DNA of 64,000 nucleotides from Papio anubis (GCF_008728515.1 NC_044980.1:33806290-33870289), one strand, 5' to 3'. Positions 22,801 to 58,592 are shown, numbered from the stretch's first letter. The notes: generated by a model not told the origin, from the letters alone. Numbers and translations: made by a program.

Positions 22801-23480
22801 CCTTTTTATTAAAGATCATAGAAGAAGATGCTGCTCTTGTAGAAATAGGACCTCGTTTTGTCTTAAATCTCATAAAGATTTTCCAGGGAAGTTTTGGAGG
22901 ACCAACTTTATATGAAAATCCTCACTACCAGTCACCAAACATGGTAAGCTGTTGTTTTGTTCAGTAGTCTTCAATGTACCGGAACCCTTTGGCCAAAATG
23001 ATTCTGTGAAGTAATTGCTGTTTTATTACCTGTGAAACTGAATTTGGTTTTTGCTGCATAGAGACTTGGAAATTACTCCTTTTTTTCATGACACTGGCTG
23101 AAGGGATATAAGGTTCATAACTGAAAGTTTTTGCCTTATATAAAATGTTTATTTTTATTTCAAAAGCGTCTAACCTTTTTTTTTTTAAATTTTAGCATCG
23201 GCGTGTCATAAGATCCATCACAGCTGCAAAATACAGAGAGAAACAGCAAGTGAAAGATGTGCAAAAACTGAGAAAGAAAGAGCCGAAGACTCTTCTTCCA
23301 CATGATCCCACTGCAGATGTTTTTGTAACGCCAGCTGAGGAGAAACCAATAGAAATACAGTGGGTAAAACCAGAGCCAAAAGTTGATTTGAAAGCAAGAA
23401 AGAAACGGATTTACAAAAGGCAAAGAAAAATGAAACAGAGGAGGGACAGTGGGAAAAAAAATAAGTCAATGGAAACCTGA
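13717..23480 (+). CDS. BRIX1: BRIX1, large-subunit ribosome assembly factor (whole coding span, 10 exons)
   Basis: BRIX1 (yeast Brx1) is a nucleolar Brix/IMP4-family protein needed for 60S pre-ribosome assembly and 27S pre-rRNA processing. Exons are 13717-13875, 16265-16376, 17510-17553, 19875-19945, 20201-20250, 20357-20430, 20971-21021, 21098-21199, 22815-22943 and 23196-23480. They give 358 codons with GT-AG introns throughout. The N-terminus (1-53) is basic then acidic. The Brix domain spans about 60-249, opening with ERILIFSSRGINFRTR. The C-terminus is a long Lys/Arg-rich tail. Human BRIX1 is 353 residues as I recall; a one-base loss in an A-run near the end here replaces the stop with a five-residue extension. 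An AATAAA follows at 23622. Confidence 0.97.
14151..14175. repeat. (TTTTG)n microsatellite
   Basis: Short TTTTG array in BRIX1 intron 1. Confidence 0.8.
15283..15565 (+). mobile_element. Alu in BRIX1 intron 1
   Basis: Starts ggccgggcgcggtggctcacg; the right arm is slightly shortened; poly-A tail. Confidence 0.95.
15927..16210 (+). mobile_element. Alu (old) in BRIX1 intron 1
   Basis: Starts gggccaggtgcagtggttctc; ends about 55 bases before exon 2, leaving little room for the acceptor region. Confidence 0.92.
16265..16376 (+). CDS. BRIX1: BRIX1 exon 2, residues 54-90
   Basis: Acceptor tttag, donor GCAG|gtgcct. It encodes GKWKNKERILIFSSRG through MPHSKA, the start of the Brix domain. Confidence 0.96.
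16815..16981 (+). mobile_element. Alu, 5'-truncated
   Basis: Begins in the middle of the element (attagccaggtgtgg), ends in a poly-A run. Confidence 0.9.
17510..17553 (+). CDS. BRIX1: BRIX1 exon 3, residues 91-105
   Basis: Acceptor ttctag, donor GAG|gtaatt. A 44-base exon encoding TKMDRKDKLFVINE. Confidence 0.95.
18150..18440 (+). mobile_element. L2 fragment
   Basis: ggaacttacattctaatggagacagg and the following animal-repeat text match the LINE-2 3' region as I recall it. Confidence 0.55.
18530..18815 (-). mobile_element. Alu in BRIX1 intron 3
   Basis: Reverse Alu with a partial internal deletion near 18720-18740 and a repeated cctcccaaag phrase. Confidence 0.92.
19283..19584 (+). mobile_element. 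Alu in BRIX1 intron 3
   Basis: Starts ggccaggcgttgtggctca; poly-A tail 19567-19583. Confidence 0.95.
19875..19945 (+). CDS. BRIX1: BRIX1 exon 4, residues 106-128
   Basis: Acceptor tttag, donor ATGTG|gtaaga. It encodes VCEMKNCNKCIYFEAKK through DLYM; the Trp codon 129 is split over the next intron. Confidence 0.95.
20201..20250 (+). CDS. BRIX1: BRIX1 exon 5, residues 129-145
   Basis: Acceptor tttcag, donor AATA|gtaagt. A 50-base exon encoding LSNSPHGPSAKFLVQN. Confidence 0.95.
20357..20430 (+). CDS. BRIX1: BRIX1 exon 6, residues 146-170
   Basis: Acceptor ttctag, donor CCT|gtaagt. It encodes HTLAELKMTGNCLKGSRP through SFDP. Confidence 0.95.
20515..20581 (+). repeat. Intragenic duplicate, copy A (BRIX1 intron 6)
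   Basis: A 67-base block from agtttcaccctcacc to gaggttatag that recurs at 22686-22752 with two differences. Confidence 0.95.
20603..20908 (-). mobile_element. Young Alu, AluYR-like, in BRIX1 intron 6
   Basis: Intact reverse Alu flanked by a perfect target-site duplication tgagcaaacagtttt (20589-20603 and 20908-20922). The variants gtggccggatctcagc and cggctagttttttt match the Old World monkey AluYR group as I recall it. Confidence 0.93.
20971..21021 (+). CDS. BRIX1: BRIX1 exon 7, residues 171-187
   Basis: Acceptor tttatag, donor CAG|gtaaat. A 51-base exon encoding AFDELPHYALLKELLIQ; it is separated from exon 8 by a 76-base intron. Confidence 0.95.
21098..21199 (+). CDS. BRIX1: BRIX1 exon 8, residues 188-221
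   Basis: Acceptor actag, donor CAG|gtaagc. It encodes IFSTPRYHPKSQPF through WFRNFQ, the core of the second Brix half. Confidence 0.95.
21252..21557 (-). mobile_element. Alu in BRIX1 intron 8
   Basis: (TTTA)n then ttttttgagacagagtctcgc; ends ctcccggccta. Confidence 0.94.
21558..21690 (-). mobile_element. Alu monomer fragment
   Basis: Directly abuts the previous Alu; one old arm ending gtgagccactgtacatgatc. Confidence 0.8.
22686..22752 (+). repeat. Intragenic duplicate, copy B (BRIX1 intron 8)
   Basis: Second copy of the 67-base block, 63 bases upstream of exon 9. It contains an acceptor-like ttatttcag. Confidence 0.95.
22815..22943 (+). CDS. BRIX1: BRIX1 exon 9, residues 222-264
   Basis: Acceptor ttaaag, a short pyrimidine tract, donor ATG|gtaagc. 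It encodes IIEEDAALVEIGPRFVLN through YQSPNM, the end of the Brix domain with the GPRF motif. Confidence 0.95.
23196..23480 (+). CDS. BRIX1: BRIX1 exon 10, residues 265-358 and stop
   Basis: Acceptor tttag after a T-rich tract. It encodes HRRVIRSITAAKYREKQQ to the basic tail ending DSGKKNKSMET. The run of eight A at 23454-23461 shifts the frame relative to the shorter human end as I recall it. Confidence 0.95.
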   Translation, partial: HRRVIRSITAAKYREKQQVKDVQKLRKKEPKTLLPHDPTADVFVTPAEEKPIEIQWVKPEPKVDLKARKKRIYKRQRKMKQRRDSGKKNKSMET

Positions 23481-23621
23481 TTTGTTTTTCAGTTACTTTA
23501 TATTTATTTTGTATTCAATGTGTAAATACTTTTATTATCTGATACTATCTTATGTCTAATTAGTGTAGCATTTAGAAGAAAGAAAAATTAAGATCTTAAA
23601 ATCAGTGATTATCTTTTTCTA

Positions 23622-23627
23622 AATAAA
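23622..23627 (+). terminator. BRIX1 polyadenylation signal
   Basis: AATAAA 142 bases after the BRIX1 stop, in AT-rich sequence and followed by T-rich stretches. It is the first canonical signal after the stop. Confidence 0.65.
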
Positions 23628-24009
23628 ATATCACCAGAATTCATAAGTTAATTTCTGATTTCTTTTTGAAGTTTGTATTGCTAAAAATGTAGCACACTTA
23701 ATGTAGCCTGTTCTCTTGGGTTGGAATTTTTGGTTTAGCAAAGCTGAAATTCAGACATTTATTAGGTCCTATTATTTGTAAAAGCATTCAACACTTCAAG
23801 AGCATCGATTGTGGATGGTAAAGTAGGAGTAGACTGGTAGAAAGGAAAGCATCTCACTGAAGTTTACTTTACTCTGAGTCACCACTAATGAAGCCATTGA
23901 AGAACCAACCTCTGATCTGTCACTTCAGAAAAGAGGACATTAAAATGTTTAGATTTTGAGAATCAAATGCGTTAATGGCTGTGTCGAAAGCACTTTGTGA
24001 ATTTTTTAT

Positions 24010-24309
24010 TTTATTATATTTTATTTCTGAGGTGGAGTTTTGCTTTTGTTGCCCAGGCTAGAGTGCAATGGCGCGATCTTGGCTCACCGCGACCTCCACC
24101 TCGGTGGTTCAAGCGATTCTCCTGCCTCAGCCTCGCAGGTAGCTGGGATTACAGGCATGTGCCACCACACCTGGCTAATTTGTTATTTTTAGTAGAGTTG
24201 GGGTTTCTCCATGTTGGTCAGGCTGGTCTCGAACTCCTGACCTCAGGTGATCTGCCCGCTTCAGCCTCCAAAGTGCTGGGATTACAGGCATGAGCCACTG
24301 AGCCCGGTC
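24010..24309 (-). mobile_element. Alu
   Basis: ttatttctgaggtggagttttgctt to gagcccggtc, full length. Confidence 0.94.
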
Positions 24310-25732
24310 AAATTACATATTTATTTTAGAAGCAGTGTGTGTAGATTACTTATTTAGAAAACTAATAGTAAAAGAAGAAAAAAATAGGACAGTTGTTAGA
24401 GGGGATACCAGAACATTTGAATTTTTTCTCACATGAAAGAGAAACTGCTTATTGTGTAAGGGGGCACTGGGTTTAATATGGGTAAATTAGTAACAGGGAA
24501 AGAAAAGATTCTGAGTACCAGTGACCATGGAGGTAGGTGGCTGCTGACATAGACAGATAGAAATACAATAATATATAACATATATCTAATGAAATTACAC
24601 ATGCTGTTTCATCACCTGCTTTTTTGACTGCACACTTTTTCTATGTGTTTGTTCTACGTGTTGACTTGCTAACTGCATAGTATTCTGTGTGCCATAGCTA
24701 TGTAATCAGTATTTACAGTTTTTCCTCTTTTTTTTTCTTGCTGGTATCAATGCTTGTAGTGAATCTATATATGTTACATATGTCTTTTTACACAACACTT
24801 TTGGTTTCCTAGAAGTGCAACTTAGGTTAAAGATTATGAACTCTAAGCTTTTTGCTTGCTCCCTCCACCACCATAACCTCACTAGAGGTTAGAGGGTTCA
24901 TTTCCTTGTCCCCTTACCAGTTTCACTATGCATGAAAGAATCTGTCAATTTAATAGGTTAAAAAAAAAAAAAGCACTTTTTTTTTTATTAGTTACTGGTT
25001 TATCCTTTTTGACTGGACTAATGTTTTTCTGTAGTAGGACTGTCTTTTACTGATTTTGTAAGCACTTTTATATAGTAAGTTTATTGTAGATATCTTTCCT
25101 AGTTCACTTATATTTTAATTTTATGTCTTTATTATTTTAAGTCTTTAGGCAGAATGATCAATATTCATGGTTTTTTTCCCTTAAATTTTTTGTTAAGGAA
25201 CGGCCTTCCTGAGTGTTTAATTGGCTACTTATCTTGAAATAGTCTAAATTAGGAAACTTGAAATCTTAAAAGTCATCTAAATTATGCAGGTAATTCAGGT
25301 CAGAGGTTCACTTGAAATACTTGTATGTGACTAGGGCCAAATCTGGTTAAATGGAAAAAAAAACAAAGTGGCCATTATTTTATTTAGGCAGTTGAATATA
25401 GTCTTGGATAAAAATAAGACAGCCGTATTCAGAATTTGTTTTTAAACATCCACATCTCAGGAACAAGTTAATTATAGGTTATAAAGTACATCAACAAGTT
25501 GGAAGTGTGAGTAGAGATACAAACTTGTACTTTTGATGTGTGCATTGTGCAGTTTTGGTGTAATTTCCGATTTCACAATTTTCAGTTAACAGTTTCCATA
25601 TAGAGGTATCCTTACATCTCCAATTCCCTTTCACAATTATATGGATATCTTATTTGAGAATTCTTCTGGAATGGAACATCTCTAAGTCTGTGGTCATTTA
25701 AAGGGTACCTATTTAATAAAAGATGTTCCTTT

Positions 25733-26101
25733 ATTAGCAGCAGGGTCTTGCTCTGTCACCCAGGGCTGTAGTGCGGTAGTGTGGTCATAGCTCACTGCAG
25801 GCTGTAACTCCTGGGATCAAGTATTCCTACCTCAGCCTCCTGAGTAGGTAGGACTACAGGCCCACACCACCATGCCTGGCTAGTTTTCTTTTTGGTTTTT
25901 TGGGTTTTTTTGTTGTTTTTTTTTTGTTTTTTTTTTGTAGAGGCAACCACCACGCCTGGCTAGTTCTTTTTTTTTTTTTTTTGTAGAGGCAAGTTCTCGC
26001 TATGTTTCCCAGGCTGGTCTTGAACTCTTGGGCTGAAGGGATCCTCCCGCCTCAAATTCCCAAAGTGCTAGGATTACAGGCAGGAGCCACCATGCCCGGT
26101 C
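25733..26101 (-). mobile_element. Alu with internal duplication
   Basis: Longer than usual because the segment ccaccatgcctggctagtt plus T-rich tract and ttgtagaggcaa is repeated in its middle (about 25866-25992). Confidence 0.9.
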
Positions 26102-27359
26102 AAGATGTTCCTTTAGACTGAAATTTATATCCAGCATAGTTACCTTTATACACTGTTAGAAGCAAAAATCCCTCTTTCTTCAGAAGGTAAAAGAAGTGAG
26201 TGATTCCTAGAGGCTGTATCCAAAACCAAATTAAGTTGGAGGGAGAAAATACTCCAAATTAAGTTGGAGGAAAACTTTCCTTGTCCGTTTTTGCCCCCCG
26301 CCCCCTGCATCCCCACTGCCCACCATCTCAATTCTGTTCTCAGGAGGGGAAAGGTTTCATATTCCCCCAAACTCAGACTTCTCAATCCTTATCCATTACC
26401 AATTTACCAACTAACTGAGACTGTGTAGAATCTTCCTCTGGAAAAAAGGAAAGTGTATGAATTCTGAGTAGTGAGTTGGTTGGTCAGTGGTGTGTGAAGT
26501 AACCTGATGAAGCTTAGCGTTGGTTTCTTTTATTTTACCGGGGGCAGCATATTGGGGAAGAGAAGGATAACCTTCCTAAACCACTTGGGTACCCCAACCC
26601 TGTGCAATAGATATTAGCAACATAGCTAACCATACATGATTGGTAAATACAACCCACACCTAACTGATGCATGTAAACTTTCCACATTAGAGTGAAATAT
26701 ATTGGCGTATTAATGCATTTTTAATAACAATTATGGTATTATTTTGATACCTTATCAAAGTGTTTGGAATAGTTGTGCAGATCTTCCATCTTGTAATACA
26801 ATGTAATACAGCTAGTCAGATCAACCAAAACCTACTGGTTAAATACTATCCTTTAACTGCTTTCTTAACCTAGACCGATCTTGGAAAGGTAGGATTAGAG
26901 GCCAGAAAGTTAGGATTAAAGAGTGATGGATGGATAGATCGGCACAATTTCATCCATGGTGGTGGTAAGGCTTTTCATTATTTTTAAGTGTGTCGATGCT
27001 TCCCTTTTAAATTGTTTCAGCTTAAATAATCTTACTGTCCTTTCTTATGCATATTGGTCAAGATGATCAATACCAGAGATCTTAAGTGGCAGCTGAAGGG
27101 AATTAAAAATTGAGATAAAAAACCTGGTATTCTGTCCAACCGAATTCTGCTATTGTATTAGCTGAGAAGGCTTGAGTCAACCACTTGACCACTTGGAGTA
27201 TGAATCGCCTCATCTATAAAAACGGGGCTCCATTGATAAATTCCAATCAGATATTTTCCAGAATCCTCTCCCATCCCATCTCCTGTCTCCCCCTTCAGCC
27301 CTCAGGTCGGCAGCCACTCACACTGACCGCCATTTGTGCCCCTCACAATGACACCAGCG

Positions 27360-27610
27360 TGGCCCTGCCTCCCTCCCGCGCGGCCCCGCCTCTCACTCCG
27401 CAGAGGCCCCGCCTCTCACCCCAAGGCCCCGCCTTCCTCCTGCTCTTCCCCGTCAAGGCCTGCCTTCCTCCCACGCGGCCCGCCTCTTTCTCCGCCAAGC
27501 TCCCGCCTTTCTCCTGCGCGGCCCGCCTCTCTCTCGCCAAGACCCCGCCTTCCCCCCGCGCGGCCCCGCCTCTCACCCCGCCGAGGCCCCACCCCCTCCC
27601 TCGCGGCCTT
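27360..27610. repeat. Degenerate GC-box tandem array
   Basis: Units of about 30-45 bases each contain gcggccccgcctctc or a close variant; about seven copies precede the DNAJC21 5' UTR. Confidence 0.75.
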
Positions 27611-27901
27611 TTCCGGAACAGAGCCCACCCCTAGCCCATGCGAAGCGGCGGCCGTCGGCACCGCCCCCTCCGCGCTCCCGCGTGCCGCATCCCGCGTCGT
27701 CTGCCGCCACCGCGCGCCTTCACTGACCCTCACCGCCGCCGCTGTCGCCGCCGCCGCGCTCGCTGGCTGGCCCAGTGCGGGCGGCGGGCTCCCGCCGGAG
27801 AAGACTGCCAGCGCCGCCGCCGCCGCCGCTTCGGCCCGGGCTCGGGCCCGGGCCCCGACCCCGTCCCGGGCCCCAGCGCCAGCCGCCAGCCCGATCGGGC
27901 G

Positions 27902-52718
<24,817 letters not shown>

Positions 52719-55700
52719 AGATTCTGCCTGTGCTTTTGTTTGACTGTCTCTAGATCTTGAAACCAAAAAACTGAACTGAAATCATCTAAAGAGTTAAAAT
52801 TTCAATGATCTACAATTAATTACATTGTGGAAGATTATTTTTTATCTTGTAAAAACATTTTTTTGGTTTAATATATATTTTTAAAACATTTCACTAGTGA
52901 TTGAATTCTACTTTTGCCATCTGAATTGACTTGAATGTCTTAAAACAGGTAAATACTGTAAAGTGTGTATTCTTGATGTTTGTTGGCTCATGTGGACAGA
53001 AGTGTGCAGGGAGAATTACATTATTTTAACACAGAAGTGCTCCTTTATGCTTTATTTTGTGAATTTCACATTACTTTTACTTAATGCTTTTGTATTTTGT
53101 TAATCCTTCATAATATATGAAAAACTCGGATCTTTTAAAAAGCATCACAGATCATTTTTCCACATGACACTGGATCCGATTTTAAAAATTATTTTTAAAT
53201 AACTGATTATGGATTATTGTGTTTTTTTCTCAAGAGCAATGATAGGTAGAAACTAATTGAACATTTGTAATTGTGTTTCAAGAATAGTATCTCTTCAAGA
53301 TTTTACTTGATTTAATTTGATATTTTACTGGTTTACCAGTAAAATATTGTTCTGTAAAATATTTACTGGTTTACCAGTAAAATATTGTTTTACCAGTAAA
53401 ATATTCTTCGTAAAATATTTACTGGTTTACCAGTAAAATATTGTTTACTGTTTACCAGTAAAATATTGTTCAGTTTTTTGCTCTGATTTGAATTGTGGAG
53501 GTGGAAGCAAATTAGTTTACATGGCATGTCCTCCCTAGGCACAGTGACAGCTGTAAAGTATGACGGAACAAGGTAGCAGATGGTACAGAATTTCTACTAT
53601 TTAACAAGAGATGTGTTATTCTTCATTGGGTTTTTTCTTCCCTATTTTCAGACGTTTTTGTTCTTTTTTTCCCATGACTCAATGGAGAAAAACTTTGTTA
53701 ATGAAAGATTTTGTGATAGAGCTGAGGCTTATACCATCTGTTCTATAGCAATGATGAATATTAACACAAAAGAAATATGAAGAAGTGTTATAACTGAGTA
53801 TTAGAACAGTCGTGTACATTGATCAGTATTAAGTCCATTTTTAGGATGGATTAGTCAGTTCTTTTAATTGGTCTTGAAAGTAATTCTAAACTCACTGGCT
53901 TGAAATGTATACTTTCTGTACAATGAAGTTATTGCTTTCTGCATATCCTCGAATCTTCAGATTAACGAAATGAACAAATTTTCAATTATAGATCAGCTCT
54001 AAAACACTAAAATCCTTAATGGCAAAGTCTTTTCTGATAGCTTCATGGATAGTATTGATGATCAGGTTTCTTCTGTGTTATTGACTTAAAAATAAGCATT
54101 TGAAACTTAAATTTTTTTCTTTTCCATTTAGAGATATATTTTTTTCTTTACCTTCATACGTTTCCATTTCTTGCTAATTATGAATAGGAATATAAATGAA
54201 CCAGAGGACATACTAGTCACATGTTATTATACAGTAAAAAATACGAAGTCATCTTGAAAGGCAGTTAATGTACTGCAGATGTCCCTTATGACTTCTTTGC
54301 TTTCTCTTGTACCGAACATGCAGGTATTTAATTTGTTTCATGAGGGTTGAGTGGAGTTACTTGTCACTTTTATGCAGATTGACAAAAATCAACCGTAGTT
54401 TTCAAGGGATCTTCGTGAGTTGTGACTGGAAGCTGACCTAAGTCTTGTGTCTCATCCTTGGTGATGTTGAGAAATCATCTAATTTCTCAGAACTTTTTCT
54501 TATCTCTAACACATTTCTTACCATAATAATATTGTCTCCATTTATCATACAGGATGATTATGAAGGTAAAATGAAATAGTATCTATGAAAATGCTTTTTA
54601 AACACAAAAGCTTTATACAAAATATTGTTAAATTTAATTAAGGTAAATCTTTTTTAGTTTATATATTTGCAGACTAAAGTATACATGTTGGATTAAATGG
54701 GCAATTTTGCTTCCTAAGTCTACTTCTGAAGAGGAAAACAGAAACATACCATATATTATGCTAAGGGTAAAATATTTTTGGTGAATTGCAGACTTTTAAT
54801 TTCACTTGTCTGAGGTAAAACAATATTCTGAAATACATGGGCATGCTTCTTACACTGATCTCATTAGAGGTCAGTGAAAAGTACCCATCTTGATTGAAGT
54901 TAGCTCAGATGTGGAGATTCATAGAATGAGGGTTCCAGGAGGAGAGAGTTAGGGGAAATCCCGTTTTCTTTCTGTAATTCATTCAATGTTGCCAAAGCTG
55001 GGGGTTCCCTACAAAGCCCATTTAGACTTCCCCTGCTTCAAAATAAGAGCAGTATCCTTAGCTCTAGTCAAGCATTTTTCTAATTCCTGCCTTTGATCAC
55101 AAAGAAGAAAAAGCAGAGCTGTAAATGAATTAGTGGAGGTCAGTCACATCAGAGTTCATCATCTAGTGATTGCTGGTGAAGTAATATTGGAATTTTGGTT
55201 CCATGCGAAGACTTAAAATGGGTTTCATCAGAAGTTTTCATTTTTTCTAAATCCTCCCGTACAAAATTTTCTGATTGGAAACTCCTCTGTATTTGTGTAA
55301 GATTGTCTCTAAAATTGTGGTTTAACTCATACAGGAAGTAAAACTCTTATGGCAAGACATAGTTTCATTTTAGAGGACCCCCAAAATCCCATGAATACTC
55401 TGGTGATGATTCTAGCCTAACCTTCAACATAAAATAATGAAGAGAACTTTTAAACTCTTTTATGAATTCCTAAACATTACTATTTATGTGGTGGAAGTTC
55501 TGTTTCCTATAATCTGCAATGCTGAAGTATCTCTATTCAATTCCCTTCCTTATCTGTTAAGTTTAATGTCTGTATACTAAAATTATAGGCTGTTGGGATT
55601 GGAGAGGAAAAATAGAGGTGATTTTCAGATTTCTTGTTCCATGGAAAAGGAAGCCGAGCTCAGAGAGATATGAGCTCCTCAGCCACAGCTGGTTAGGGGC

Positions 55701-55850
55701 AGCTGCCATTAGAACAGGGCAGATGCCTGGACTCCCAACTCAGTAGACCTTCTGTAACACCCCAAAATGTGTTACATGGGAAGAGAAAGATTACTTTTAA
55801 GAAAAAGCAAGATAATTTTGAAGAAGAACTAGAGGAAGAGGCATGAACTT
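52719..55850 (+). other. DNAJC21 3' UTR and downstream flank
   Basis: AT-rich non-coding DNA. I cannot fix the polyadenylation site. It contains the palindrome array at 53320-53468 and a weak MIR-like segment at 54430-54600. I see no gene in it. Confidence 0.5.
53320..53468. repeat. Array of short perfect palindromes
   Basis: accagtaaaatatt occurs five times. Three copies are preceded by the reverse complement actggt with a two-base TT loop; the first has 13-base perfect arms at 53320-53332 and 53335-53347. Confidence 0.95.
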
Positions 55851-55859
55851 GTCCTAACA

Positions 55860-56135
55860 ATATCAAATAATATTTTAAAGGTATACCAGTTAAAGCAGTG
55901 CGTGGCTGGTGCCAGTAGAGGTCAGTCAAAGGATCTCTGATGAGAATAAAGAGCCCGGAAACAGGTCCATGTTTACATGGGAACTTGATTTTTGACAGAT
56001 ACGGCAAGTTCTATGGGGAAAACAATATGTACTACCTTATACCCTTCCCCAAAAACAAAGGGATTAAAGACCTAAATATGAAAACAAAACTTCTAAATGA
56101 GAATCTATAAGGTTATTTTCATGGTTTTGCAAAAA
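55860..56135 (+). mobile_element. L1 ORF2 fragment
   Basis: agcccggaaacaggtccatg, cttgatttttgacag and aaagggattaaagacctaaat are landmarks of the 3' part of L1 ORF2, degraded. Confidence 0.65.
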
Positions 56136-56136
56136 C

Positions 56137-56381
56137 CATGGCATGATTATGGCTTACTGAAGTCTTGACCTCCTGGGCCCAAGCAATCTTCCCACCTCAG
56201 CCTACTGAGTAGATGGGACCACAGGCATGTGACACCTTGCCCAGCTAATTTTCTTATTTTTTGTCGAGACGGGATTTCCCTGTGTTGCCCAGGCTGGTCT
56301 CCAACTCCTGAGCTCAAGCAGTCCTCCTGCCTTGGCCTCCTAAATTATTGGGATTATAAGCATGAGCCACTGCGTCCAGCC
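56137..56381 (-). mobile_element. Alu, partial (old)
   Basis: ccatggcatgattatggcttactg to cactgcgtccagcc; it lacks the far end of the right arm. Confidence 0.88.
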
Positions 56382-56556
56382 TTATATTTTCTAATAGAAG
56401 TATAGCTCCTCCTGTGTGTTTTTGGTTTCCATTTGTGTGGAATATTTGTTCCATCCCTTCAGTCTATGTGTGTCCTTACAGGTTAAATGAGCTTCTTGTA
56501 GGCAGCATATAGTTAGGTCTTGTTTGTTTGGTTTCATTTGGTTTGGTTTGGTTTGA

Positions 56557-56855
56557 TTTTTTTTTTTTTTTTTTGAGACAGAGTCTTGCTCTCTCGCCCA
56601 GGCTGGAATGCAGTAGTGCAATCTAGGTTCACTGCAACCTCTGTCTCCCAGGTTTAAGTGATTCTCATGCCTCAGCCTCCCGATTAGCTGGGATTACAGA
56701 TGTGCACCCCCACATATGGATAATTTTTGGATTTTCAGTACAGACGGTGTTTCACCATGTTGGCCAGGCTGGCCTCGAACTCCTGACCTCAAATGATCCA
56801 TCTGCCTCGGCCTCTGAAAGTGCTGGGATTACAGGTGTGAGCCACTGCATCTGGC
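56557..56855 (-). mobile_element. Alu inside the older L1
   Basis: tttttttttgagacagagtcttgc to cactgcatctggc, preceded by a TTTGG repeat at 56526-56552. Confidence 0.94.
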
Positions 56856-58592
56856 TGGGTATTGTTTTTTTAATTCATTCAGCCAATCTGTATCTTTTAA
56901 TTGGGGAATTTAAGCCATTTACATTCAAGATTGTTATCTATAGATGAGGACTTACTCCTGACATTTTGTTGATTGTTTTCTGATTGTTTGGTATATTCTT
57001 TGTTCTCTACTTCCTCTTTTATTGTTCAGCTTTACAATTGGTGGATTTCTGTAGTGAATATGTTTGAGTCCTCTTTCTTCTTTGTTTTCTTTCACATCTG
57101 GTCGCTCAGTGAGCTTTATACTTTCATGTGTTTTCATGATAGTAGAAGATGTCCTTTTGCTTCCAAATGTAGAACTTCCTTAAGCATTTCTTTTAAGGTC
57201 TGTAGTGGTGATAAATTCCCTCAGTTTTTGCTTGCCTGGGAAAGACTTTTTCTCTTTCTTTTTGAAGAGTAGTTTTTCTAGGGATAGTATTCTTAGTTGG
57301 CAGGGTTTTTTTCCTCTTTTATTTGAATATAGCATCCCATTGTCTCCTAACCTATAAGGTTTCAGCTGAGAAATCCACTGTTAGTCTGATGAAAATTCCC
57401 TTATATCTGACTTATGTGACTTGATGCTTTTCTCTAGTGGTTTTCAGAGTTATCTCTTCATCTTTGATTTTTGACAGTTTGATTATAACAGGCATTGGAA
57501 AAACATCTTTTTGGGTTGAACCTATTTAGAGATCTTTGAGCTTCCTGTATGTGGATGTCCACATTTCTTGCAAGACTTGAGATGTTTTCAGCTATTATTT
57601 CGTTAAACAGGTTTTCTATGAGTTTGTCTATCTCTTCTCCTTCTGAAACTCCTAAAACTTGAATCTTTTCATGATTTATAGTATTCCCATATATCACATA
57701 GCTTTCATTCTTTTCTCTCTCTTGCTTTCTCTTTTTTTTTTTTTGTCTGAATGAGTTATTTTAAAAGATCTCTTATCAAGTCCAATTTTTTTTTCTGTTT
57801 GCTCTAGTCTATTATTGAAGCTCTTGATTTTATTTTTTATTTAATTCATTGAATTCTTCAACTTTAGGATTTCTGGTTCTTTTTTATGATATCTATCTCC
57901 CTGTTGAATTCCTCATTCAGCTCATAAATTGTTTCTTGATTTCTTTGTATTGTTTATTTGCATTCTCTTGCAACTTGCTGGATTCCTTTAAAATCATCAT
58001 TTTGAATTATTTGTTAGACATGTTATAAGTTTTCTTTGGGATCTGTTACTGGAGATTGTTGTATTCTTTTGGAGGTGTTATGTTTCCTTTCCTTTCCATG
58101 TTTTCTGGTGTCCTTATGGTGATTGCTGCACATCTAGTGTTACTTCTTACAATTTTATCTATTGACTTTCATAGGGAAAGTCTTTTTTCCTATACATGTA
58201 TAATGGTGTTGGTTGGGAAGGGTGCTTTGGCTTTGCTTCCGGGTAGGCATATTAATGTAGTCTTCATTAATTACTTCTTTGGCTGTAATCAGCATCAGTG
58301 ATAACTGTGAGTTCTTCATTGGCTTAGGGTGCATTTGTTAGTAGACACTGGGGCAAGGCTTTGTTGGGATTGGGGACACTAGGCAGGCCACTCCTCAGGC
58401 ACCAGTAATGGTGGCAGTGAGTCAGATGTGCCAGTCTTCACAGCCTGGGTAGCGTACACAGATACCAGTGGTGGCTGGTCTGGGTGGGCTGGTCCTTGAG
58501 CCTCCAGGTGGCATGCTCAGGTGCTGGTGGTGGCAGTGGTAGGCTAGGCAGGTAGGTCCTTGGGCCCCTGGACAGTGTGCATGGCATTGGTG

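Larger units (their letters stand above)
23631..27269. other. Intergenic between BRIX1 and DNAJC21
   Basis: It holds Alus at 24010-24309 and 25733-26101. A stretch at 24590-25160 reads like degraded minus-strand L1 3' sequence, but the assignment is weak. The rest is AT-rich with no coding signal or RNA gene that I can support. Confidence 0.5.

Noticed and set aside
22668..22967. 99-codon open frame running into BRIX1 exon 9
   Set aside because: Its first part is the duplicated intronic block; only 22815-22943 is coding, as splice phase and homology show.
57458..57697. Minus-strand open frame as a host gene
   Set aside because: It matches the L1 ORF1 protein pattern and sits inside an L1.
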